The notes beneath the pieces were generated by a model that did no database searches, was not told the origin of the DNA, and saw only the letters and a program-made list of their open reading frames with translations. A stretch of DNA of 8,597 nucleotides from Acidobacteriota bacterium (lineage in GTDB: Bacteria > Acidobacteriota > Blastocatellia > Pyrinomonadales > Pyrinomonadaceae), in NCBI GenBank assembly GCA_963169175.1, contig CAUJFK010000355.1, positions 1-8,597 on the forward strand, written 5' to 3'. Numbering within the stretch: the stretch's first letter is position 1; each line of letters starts with the position of its first letter. Of the stretch, positions 1 through 5,966 are shown piece by piece. Position numbers and translations under genes: made by a program.

Positions 1-255
1 AGCCACGGGTGGAGCAAAGCGGAACCCGTGGTTAGGATGAAAACGAGACTCTAAGCCCACGTAGTGGGCGACAGAGAGAGAGGTAACATCTATTGCTTTC
101 ATTAATTCAGCGAAAGCCTGCCGCCCGTTACACGGGTTTTGAAATTTTGGCTTGCCTAGCCCCACGTTTCGCTTCGCATCACGTGGGGCTATGTATATGC
201 CGCTGCTCCGCAGCTTTTTAGGGTTTTGACACAGACTCTAGCGCGCGGACTTCTG
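1..255 (+). mobile_element. Palindromic REP/MITE-like cassette, copy A (left end cut by window)
   Basis: A non-coding cassette with five short hairpins in order: 3-10/24-31, 55-60/64-69 (loop GTA), 124-128/132-136, 157-167/181-191 (11 bp) and 202-206/210-214 (loop TCC). It ends with TTTTGACACA (225-234) and a CGCGCGG..TTCTG tail. The same hairpin order and ends occur, reverse-complemented, at 5565-5883, which defines it as a repeated element. The left terminus lies outside the window, so its length here is partial. No protein is encoded, so movement would need a transposase in trans. That it is mobile is inferred from duplication and terminal symmetry; no target-site duplication could be seen. 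Confidence 0.7.
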
Positions 256-277
256 AACAGTGCTCGACAATAAGCCT

Positions 278-811
278 ATGCTTGCATCTGACGCTCTAAC
301 CATCTGGACGATTGGGCATTCGACGCGCTTCATCGAGGAGTTTATCGAACTGCTGACGATCAACGGCGTCGAGGCGTTGGTTGATATTCGGCGGCTGATG
401 GGTTCGCGGAAATTTCCGCAGTTCGATCAGGATGCGTTGCGTGAATCGCTTCTCGCGGCGGGCATTGAATATATGCCGATACCGGAACTTGGCGGAAGGC
501 GGCGCGTCAATTCTGATTCGCACAACACCGTCTGGCGCAACGCGTCGTTTCGGGCCTATGCCGACCACATGGAGACGGACGAATTCAGACAAGGCATCGA
601 AAAGCTGTTGAAACTCGCCCGCAAAAGACGAACCGCGATCATGTGCGCCGAGGCCGTTTGGTGGCGGTGCCACCGCGCACTTGTATCAGACTACCTGAAA
701 GCAAAAGGCATCCGCGTTATACATATCCTCGGCCCAACGAGCACAAAGGAACATCCATACACATCCGCCGCAAATGTCCGCGGCGATACGGTTTCTTATA
801 CTGAAAGGTGA
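278..811 (+). CDS. DUF488 family protein
   Basis: A 177-aa protein from the ATG at 278. It carries the hallmarks of the DUF488 family (Pfam DUF488): WTIGHST near residues 10-16, VDIRR (35-39), SRKFPQF (43-49), ELGG (70-73) and the C-terminal MCAE..CHR signature, with Cys123, Glu125, Cys131, His132 and Arg133. The length is normal for the family. Biochemical function is not established; the conserved Cys/His/Glu cluster suggests an active or metal site, which is inference. An in-frame GTG at 260 is the alternative start and would add six residues; neither start has a convincing Shine-Dalgarno. The conserved fold begins only about ten residues after ATG 278, so the shorter form is preferred. 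It starts right after the palindromic cassette (ends near 255), so its promoter may lie inside that cassette. The downstream gene is separated by repeat-rich sequence, so it is probably monocistronic. Confidence 0.88.
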   Translation: MLASDALTIWTIGHSTRFIEEFIELLTINGVEALVDIRRLMGSRKFPQFDQDALRESLLAAGIEYMPIPELGGRRRVNSDSHNTVWRNASFRAYADHMETDEFRQGIEKLLKLARKRRTAIMCAEAVWWRCHRALVSDYLKAKGIRVIHILGPTSTKEHPYTSAANVRGDTVSYTER

Positions 812-886
812 GAGGCTATAAACCCAGATCAGTCGTTATGCCGATCTTTTCTTCCTTTGCGGCCTCCGCGTGAAACTACTTTTGAA

Positions 887-937
887 CGCAAAGTCGCAAA
901 GTTCGCAAAGAAATCGCAAAGAAGAAAAGCCGCAAAG
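887..937. repeat. Degenerate CGCAAAG short repeats
   Basis: Five CGCAAAG heptamers begin at 887, 895, 904, 915 and 931, with variable A/G/T-rich spacers. They lie between the DUF488 and DUF2945 genes. The spacing is irregular (8, 9, 11 and 16 nt), so this is not a CRISPR or a clean microsatellite. A related CTTTGCGGCC/ACACAAAGG motif recurs at 7352-7449, so it is a dispersed intergenic repeat type. The remainder of 812-981 shows no gene. Confidence 0.75.
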
Positions 938-971
938 AGTTCTCTAACGCGGATTCTCGGATAAGAAAAAG

Positions 972-977
972 AGGAGG
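972..977 (+). promoter_or_regulatory. Strong Shine-Dalgarno of the DUF2945 gene
   Basis: AGGAGG lies four bases before the ATG at 982, inside a purine-rich run. It is one of only a few clear Shine-Dalgarno sites in this window and fixes the start of the 72-aa gene. Confidence 0.85.
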
Positions 978-981
978 AAGA

Positions 982-1200
982 ATGTCAGATAAATTCAAAG
1001 TCGGCGACCACGTTAGCTGGAACTCCGAAGCCGGCCGCGTTAGCGGAAAGATCATCAAGGTGCACACCAAAGATTTCGACTACAAAGGCCACACCCACCA
1101 CGCAAACAAAGACGACCCGCAATACGAAATAAAAAGCGACAAAACCGACCACATCGCCGCCCACAAAGGCGGAGCGTTGACCAAATTGAAAGATCAATAA
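982..1200 (+). CDS. DUF2945 / hypervirulence-associated TUDOR-domain-like protein
   Basis: A 72-aa highly charged cytoplasmic protein. It has the compact pattern of the DUF2945 family (also called the HVA1 TUDOR-like domain): an N-terminal KVGDHVSWNSEAG strand with GDxVxW, then SGKIIKVHTKDF, a basic His-rich loop (YKGHTHHANKDD), PQYEIKSDKT, and the C-terminal HKGGALTKL that closes the small beta barrel. The whole protein is one domain of normal length. The family is widespread in bacteria and fungi; its molecular role is unproven. The start is fixed by AGGAGG four bases upstream. It stands alone between repeat-containing spacers, so it is probably transcribed separately. Confidence 0.9.
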   Translation: MSDKFKVGDHVSWNSEAGRVSGKIIKVHTKDFDYKGHTHHANKDDPQYEIKSDKTDHIAAHKGGALTKLKDQ

Positions 1201-1213
1201 TTCGTAACCGGCC

Positions 1214-1260
1214 GGAGCGCGGACACTCCAGGCTCGCATCGCGGGTTCCAACGGCGAAAT
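1214..1260 (+). repeat. GGAGCGCGGACACTCC dispersed repeat, degenerate copy
   Basis: This sequence aligns along its length with 2028-2074: GCGCGGACACTCC, then CGCATCGC, GGTTCC and CGGCGAAA. The second stem is broken (GCGGGTTCCAACGGC), so this copy is decayed relative to the other. It lies between the DUF2945 gene and the promoter of the nucleotidyltransferase pair. Confidence 0.75.
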
Positions 1261-1306
1261 TTTGGCGTTGCCCTTGTCTGCGTATTCAAAGGATTCTTCT
1301 GTAGAG

Positions 1307-1315
1307 TGGTATAAT
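1307..1315 (+). promoter_or_regulatory. Extended -10 promoter (TGGTATAAT), probably leaderless
   Basis: A perfect TATAAT at 1310-1315 is preceded by TG at the extended -10 spacing (TGnTATAAT). The best -35 candidate is TTCAAA at 1285-1290, with a loose 19-bp spacer; an extended -10 can work without a good -35. Six bases separate the hexamer from GTG 1322, so transcription would be expected to start at or within a base or two of the start codon. There is no Shine-Dalgarno before that GTG, which fits a leaderless mRNA. Confidence 0.72.
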
Positions 1316-1321
1316 TAACCT

Positions 1322-1534
1322 GTGGACATTACGAATGTAAAGATCGACAAAACAGCATTCAGCGTCTTCACCAGCTTTGATGAAGCCGATGAGGCCGATC
1401 GAACCCACTGGCGGAATGCGTCTTTCGCCGATCGCCTTCTCGCTCTCGAATTAATGCGCCAAAGCGCCTATGGATACAACGATCCGGCTACCCGAAGACT
1501 TCAAAGAGTTCTTGAGATTGTTAGCGGCAAATGA
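1322..1534 (+). CDS. Small protein, upstream partner of a nucleotidyltransferase
   Basis: A 70-aa soluble acidic protein starting at GTG. Its pattern is KTAFSVFTSFDEADEADRTHW in the N-terminal half, then ADRLLALELMRQSAYGYNDPATRRLQRVLEIV. From memory, small proteins of this type (FDEAeeAD..yW...ALElmRq..YGYdp.t.RLqRvle) are often encoded directly upstream of, and overlapping, a stand-alone nucleotidyltransferase. Here the next gene begins inside this one, a 65-nt overlap in another frame. That layout suggests translational coupling and a two-gene unit, possibly toxin-antitoxin-like; the role is inference. The YGYNDPATRRLQR segment is encoded by the same DNA as the N-terminus of the partner. 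Expression probably comes from the extended -10 just upstream, as a leaderless message. Confidence 0.75.
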   Translation: MDITNVKIDKTAFSVFTSFDEADEADRTHWRNASFADRLLALELMRQSAYGYNDPATRRLQRVLEIVSGK

Positions 1535-1937
1535 CGTCGAATATCTGCTCGTTGGCGGTTATGCCGTTGGCTTGCATGGCTATCCGAGGCCGACGGGCGA
1601 CATCGACTTCTGGATCTCGCGGAGCGAAGCTAATGCAAAACGGATGTACTGTGTACTGATTGAATTTGGTTTCAATTCTCCGGACCTTTCTGCTTCATTG
1701 TTCACGGTGAAAAAAGGCATAGTCCGTATGGGTGTAGCTCCATTCAAGATCGAAGTTATTACGCATATCGATGGGGTTGATTTTGCCGATTGTTATCCGC
1801 GCAGGATCGAAACGGAGTTGGACAGCTGCAAAGTGAAGTTGATCAATTTCGAAGATCTTATTACCAACAAAAAAGCGAGTGGACGGCCTAAAGACATGAA
1901 TGATGTGTTCGAACTCGAACGTTCACGTCATGATTGA
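1470..1937 (+). CDS. Pol-beta-fold nucleotidyltransferase (stand-alone, MNT-like)
   Basis: A 155-aa protein with a minimal nucleotidyltransferase core. LLVGGYAVGLHG (26-37) carries the GG of the nucleotide-binding turn, TGDIDFWI (42-49) gives the metal-binding Asp44-x-Asp46 pair, and Glu95 in FKIEVIT is the likely third acidic residue. The later stretch INFEDLITNKKASGRPKDMNDVFELE is the conserved C-terminal helix of this kind of enzyme. All expected catalytic residues are present. The length matches single-domain members and there is no fused HEPN domain. The ATG at 1470 lies inside the preceding gene, and the residues it adds (DFKEFLRLL) look like the family N-terminus, so the overlap is probably real. 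Possible roles are NMP- or oligo-adenylation of a target, as in MNT toxin-antitoxin systems; substrate and partner relation are not visible from sequence. Confidence 0.82.
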   Translation: MDTTIRLPEDFKEFLRLLAANDVEYLLVGGYAVGLHGYPRPTGDIDFWISRSEANAKRMYCVLIEFGFNSPDLSASLFTVKKGIVRMGVAPFKIEVITHIDGVDFADCYPRRIETELDSCKVKLINFEDLITNKKASGRPKDMNDVFELERSRHD

Positions 1938-2027
1938 TCGGCCGCGGTTGGAAGCATTAAGTCGCGTCGCGGGTATTTCGTCGATCTCAGGTATCATCTG
2001 CACAGTGGTGGGCAAATTATAGCTCAC

Positions 2028-2074
2028 GGGGCGCGGACACTCCTGTCCGCATCGCCGGTTCCTCCGGCGAAAAA
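2028..2074 (+). repeat. Double-hairpin dispersed repeat, intact copy
   Basis: Two adjacent perfect 7-bp stems: GCGGACA/TGTCCGC (2033-2039/2044-2050, loop CTCC) and TCGCCGG/CCGGCGA (2052-2058/2064-2070, loop TTCCT). A decayed copy is at 1214-1260, so this is a dispersed repeat rather than a one-off terminator. It follows the nucleotidyltransferase gene by about 90 nt and has only a weak run of A after it. Confidence 0.8.
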
Positions 2075-2126
2075 TCATTCAAAGTGAAAATGACCGACCC
2101 AACGACGACCAGGCCCAAATGAAATT

Positions 2127-2213
2127 AACCACAGATAAACGCAGATAGACACAGATAATGAAAAGACCTGCGGAAAATGTCTTATCTGAGTGAATCTGTG
2201 TTCATCTGTGGTT
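2127..2213. repeat. Imperfect 31-nt inverted repeat built of CACAGATAAA decamers
   Basis: The left arm 2127-2157 and right arm 2183-2213 are inverted copies with 26 of 31 positions matching and a 25-nt spacer. Each arm is itself three tandem ~10-nt units (ACAGATAAAC, GCAGATAGAC, ACAGATA on the left). It starts about ten bases beyond the stop codon of the minus-strand deoxyhypusine-synthase-like gene. A transcript of that gene would therefore form a long hairpin at its 3' end, possibly acting as a terminator or stabiliser; this is inference. With the double hairpin at 2028-2074 it fills most of 1938-2222, where I see no gene. Confidence 0.8.
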
Positions 2214-2222
2214 GAAACCGTT

Positions 2223-3200
<978 letters not shown>

Positions 3201-3347
3201 AATAATATTGCCCGCAACGCACGGGAGAAAAACGCATAAAAATTCTCAATCGTTTTCGGGTATGCTAACGTATTTTATGGAAGACTGCTAAAACCGATCT
3301 GTGGATTCGCCAAGAAAATGATCGCAGGTCGATCGCAATGGCGTCGC

Positions 3348-3353
3348 GGGAGG
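3348..3353 (+). promoter_or_regulatory. Shine-Dalgarno deciding ATG 3358
   Basis: GGGAGG lies four bases before ATG 3358. The adjacent in-frame TTG at 3355 would leave a single-base spacer, so the ATG is the better start. Confidence 0.75.
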
Positions 3354-3357
3354 TTTG

Positions 3358-3612
3358 ATGTATAACGAAAAGCATTATTGGTTTTACCGAAAACACTACG
3401 GCTGGGGTTGGGGACTGCCTGCGGCATGGGAAGGCTGGGTCGTCTATGCCTCATATGCAGCGTTGTTTGTATTTGCGTTCCGGTTTTTGCGGCCAGCGAT
3501 CCATCCGGTAGAGTTCAGCATCTTTATCGGAATTATTACTCTTGTGCTGCTCGCTATCTGCTGGGTAAAAGGCGAACCACCGCGTTGGCAATGGGGTAAC
3601 AGGATGCCTTAA
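3358..3612 (+). CDS. Small two-helix membrane protein of unknown function
   Basis: An 84-aa protein. The N-terminus is aromatic and basic (YWFYRKHYGWGWGLPAAWEGW). It is followed by two hydrophobic segments, about residues 27-44 (WVVYASYAALFVFAFRFL) and 50-70 (VEFSIFIGIITLVLLAICWV), and a short polar tail KGEPPRWQWGNRMP. The [WF]...RYGWGWG-[LP]P..W.GW pattern resembles a recurring family of small bacterial inner-membrane proteins with no known function, judged from memory. The start is set by the GGGAGG at 3348. It is divergent from the DHS-like gene. It converges on the ClC gene so closely that the stop codons overlap (TTAA, 3609-3612), with no room for a terminator between them. Confidence 0.78.
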   Translation: MYNEKHYWFYRKHYGWGWGLPAAWEGWVVYASYAALFVFAFRFLRPAIHPVEFSIFIGIITLVLLAICWVKGEPPRWQWGNRMP

Positions 3613-5477
3613 TCGACGTCCTGTTCCTCCGATTCGGCGTTCCTTTTGCTTTGCAGTTTTGGCATTTGAAGTACCTGTTCGCGGCGGGTTTCTGATTCGA
3701 GCTGGCCTACGCGGGCGGCGAGCAGGTTGTTCAGAGAGATCGATCCAACCAGATCGCGCGGATGGTCGCGGTGAACGACCGGGAAACGTGTCAGGCCGGT
3801 GGCCGCCATGCGTTCGACCACGACGCGAAGCGGTTCGTCATCGTAAACGACCTGTGCATCGTATCGCGTTATATCGGACAAATGTTTCTTCGCCGCTGTA
3901 CCTTTCACCTGCTGGATGGCCGCGCGCAGCTCACGCCTTGTCACAACGCCGACAAATTTATCCTCGCTATCAACCACCGGATACATATGCTGAACGCGCT
4001 GGCCCAGGTCGGTAGGGATAAGTTTTGAAAGGTCTTTTACCGAAAGCGTCTCGGGAAGCACGACAATATCCGTCCGCATCACTTCGCGTGCAAATGTTAT
4101 CTCAAGCGGGTCGAGCGCGTATTCGCGGCTCATATGATAACCGCGGCGCTCGATCTTTTCGGTCAGGATCGAACGGCCAAGCGTAAGCACCGTAAACGCA
4201 TGCGCAGTCGTAACCGCGATCAACAGCGGCAAGAGCGTGTTTATATCGTGTGTTAATTCGAACGCAAAGACGATCCCTGTCAGCGGCGACCGCATCGTGC
4301 CGCCGAGAATGGCTCCCATGCTGATCAGCGGCCAAAATCCAAGGCCTTCCGCCGGGAGGAACATCGCTTCAATCCCGCCAAGAGCGCCGCCCATCATCAA
4401 CAGCGGAGCCAGTACGCCGCCCGACGTTCCCGAACCAAGCGAAACGGCCCATATCGTCGATTTTACGATCAAAATTCCGGCGATGACCTTTATCGGTACA
4501 TCACCCTGAAGCAGCGCACCGATGGTGTCGTAACCGACGCCCAACGCCTGCGGAAAGATCAATCCGCCCACACCGATAATCACGCCGCCGATCGCCGGCC
4601 ACCACATCCAATGTATAGGCAATTTTGCGAAAGCGTCTTCCGACGCATAGACGGCCTTTGTCAGAATCAGTGAAAGCAAACCTGCGAGAATGCCCGCGAG
4701 CAGGCATGCGGCAAGGCCGTCGAGGCCGACGTTCAGCGGATGTTCCGGCACCGGAAACAGCGGGCCGACGCCGAGGATATAACGCCGCGCAGTCGCCGCC
4801 GCCGCGCTCGCAAGCGCCACAGGGATCAAACTGCGCGGTTTCCATTCGAACAGCAAGAGTTCGACCGCGAGCAGGACCGAAGCGATCGGGGCGGCAAACG
4901 TTGCGGACATACCGGCTGCGGCGCCGGCAACAAGCAGAGTCTTGCGCTCAGCGCTTGTGAGCCGAAAAAACTGCGCGATCATCGAACCAAACGCTCCGCC
5001 GGTCATGATGATCGGCCCTTCGGCGCCGAACGGGCCGCCGGACCCGATAGAGATCGCGGACGAAAGCGGCTTTAGCAACGCGATCTTTGGCTGCACCTTG
5101 CTGCCGTTTAGCAGTATCGCTTCGATGGCTTCTGGAATGCCGTGGCCGCGAATTCGGTCGGACCCGTAACGTGCCATCAGCCCAACGATCAGCCCGCCGA
5201 TCACCGGAACGATAACGATAAACACGCCAAGCGTACTCAACGCCGGTGTGGTGTCACCCGAAAAACTCAAAGTTTGGAAAAAGAAAAGATTAGTAAAAAA
5301 AGCGATCAGCCGCAGCAGAAGGAACGCGATCACGGCGCTTGCCAACCCTATAATAACCGCAAGCAGCGAGATACGCAGCACGCGCCGTGTCGTCGTAAAA
5401 TCCCCAAGTTCCGCCGCCGCCGAGTTCTCAAACTTCCGAAATCTCTCCGCAAATCCCAAACTATCTGCAACATTCAT
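3609..5477 (-). CDS. ClC-family chloride channel/transporter with CBS pair
   Basis: A polytopic inner-membrane protein, 622 aa from ATG 5477. The ClC core comes first, then a cytoplasmic CBS pair beginning about residue 440 (EVMRTDIVVLPETLSVKDL... through ...LVGSISLNNLLAAR) and a charged tail. Pore motifs are GHGIPE (His112 where E. coli ClcA has Ser107), GGPFGAEGP with gating Glu153 (ClcA Glu148), and GTSGGVLAPLLMMGG. The segment AAPIASVLLAVELLL places Glu206-Leu207 opposite ClcA Glu202-Glu203. The internal proton glutamate is therefore replaced by Leu, as in channel-type ClCs, which have Val. Transport of Cl- or another anion is expected; whether it is a channel or an exchanger is open. The frame stays open upstream to ATG 5546 and TTG 5561. 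ATG 5477 is preferred because the extra residues look unlike ClC and run up to the repeat cassette. No clear Shine-Dalgarno supports any start. Confidence 0.93.
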   Translation of the reverse strand: MNVADSLGFAERFRKFENSAAAELGDFTTTRRVLRISLLAVIIGLASAVIAFLLLRLIAFFTNLFFFQTLSFSGDTTPALSTLGVFIVIVPVIGGLIVGLMARYGSDRIRGHGIPEAIEAILLNGSKVQPKIALLKPLSSAISIGSGGPFGAEGPIIMTGGAFGSMIAQFFRLTSAERKTLLVAGAAAGMSATFAAPIASVLLAVELLLFEWKPRSLIPVALASAAAATARRYILGVGPLFPVPEHPLNVGLDGLAACLLAGILAGLLSLILTKAVYASEDAFAKLPIHWMWWPAIGGVIIGVGGLIFPQALGVGYDTIGALLQGDVPIKVIAGILIVKSTIWAVSLGSGTSGGVLAPLLMMGGALGGIEAMFLPAEGLGFWPLISMGAILGGTMRSPLTGIVFAFELTHDINTLLPLLIAVTTAHAFTVLTLGRSILTEKIERRGYHMSREYALDPLEITFAREVMRTDIVVLPETLSVKDLSKLIPTDLGQRVQHMYPVVDSEDKFVGVVTRRELRAAIQQVKGTAAKKHLSDITRYDAQVVYDDEPLRVVVERMAATGLTRFPVVHRDHPRDLVGSISLNNLLAARVGQLESETRREQVLQMPKLQSKRNAESEEQDVD

Positions 5478-5564
5478 AAAAATATCCAAACTATTATTGA
5501 TATCACTTTTGACCGGATTTCTCAGGTAGCCAAGTGTTATTATCATCCGTCGGACGATCAAACT

Positions 5565-5883
5565 GCAGCAGCCCGCGCGTGAGAGGGTGCGTCAAAGCCC
5601 TAAGCTGCGGAGCAGCGGCATATTTGTAGCCCCACGCGAAGCGAAGCGAAAACGTGGGGTTAGTCGAGCCGATATCTCAAGCCCGTGTAGCGGGCGGCAG
5701 ACTTTTACTAGGTTATAGAAAATGACGGAGGTTATATACCTCTCTGTCGCCCCCTATGTGGGCTTGCGGATCTTTTTGCCGCTTTACCCCAGGTTCCGCT
5801 TCGCTCCACCTGGGGCTACATTTATTTCGCTGCTCCGCAGCTAAGAATAGTTTTGACACAGGCCCTTACGCGCGGGGTTCTGC
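5565..5883 (-). mobile_element. Palindromic REP/MITE-like cassette, copy B (complete)
   Basis: A 319-bp non-coding cassette, the reverse complement of copy A. The termini are inverted repeats: GCAGCAGCCCGCGCGT (5565-5580) against ACGCGCGGGGTTCTGC (5868-5883), 14 of 16 matching. TGCGTCAAA (5588-5596) faces TTTGACACA (5852-5860), and GCTGC..GCAGC hairpins lie at 5604-5616 and 5829-5841. Inside are large hairpins at 5630-5659 and 5787-5815, each preceded outwardly by GTAG (5626-5629 plus strand; 5816-5819 minus strand), and smaller ones at 5681-5695 and 5749-5763. The loops contain GCGAAGC. GTAG plus a palindrome, in inverted pairs, is the layout of REP/BIME elements handled by RAYT (IS200/IS605-like) transposases. 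It fills the ClC-MgtE divergent spacer. No target duplication was recognised. Confidence 0.78.
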
Positions 5884-5896
5884 ATGATGGTCACTG

Positions 5897-5949
5897 TCTT
5901 GCTCCATTTTGCTATCCTCGATTTCTTGCTTCATTTTGCTATTCTCGAT
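5897..5949. repeat. 27-bp tandem duplication upstream of mgtE
   Basis: Two 26-nt units (5897-5922 and 5924-5949) match at 24 of 26 positions with a one-base gap; both differences are C/T. The core is TCTTGCTYCATTTTGCTATYC. It sits between the palindromic cassette and the mgtE Shine-Dalgarno, so it is in the probable 5' untranslated or promoter region. No known riboswitch or operator was recognised. Confidence 0.85.
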
Positions 5950-5952
5950 CAC

Positions 5953-5957
5953 GGAGG
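5953..5957 (+). promoter_or_regulatory. Shine-Dalgarno deciding the mgtE start
   Basis: GGAGG lies nine bases before an in-frame GTG at 5967. The next in-frame ATG (5982) would be 24 bases away, too far for this site. The start upstream at 5853 is inside the repeat cassette. Confidence 0.7.
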
Positions 5958-5966
5958 TATCTCTGC

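Noticed and set aside
887..937. CRISPR-like array
   Set aside because: Units are only 7 nt, spacers are short and irregular, and no cas genes are present.
1938..2027. HEPN or other partner gene after the nucleotidyltransferase
   Set aside because: No open frame with a start and plausible composition is present; the stretch appears non-coding.
5853..5966. Upstream extension of MgtE
   Set aside because: It begins inside the terminal repeat of the palindromic cassette, is Cys/Arg-rich, and a GGAGG-supported GTG lies at 5967.
5884..5966. Mg2+ riboswitch (M-box) before mgtE
   Set aside because: The leader is short and made of the tandem duplication; no multi-helix aptamer or terminator structure could be traced.
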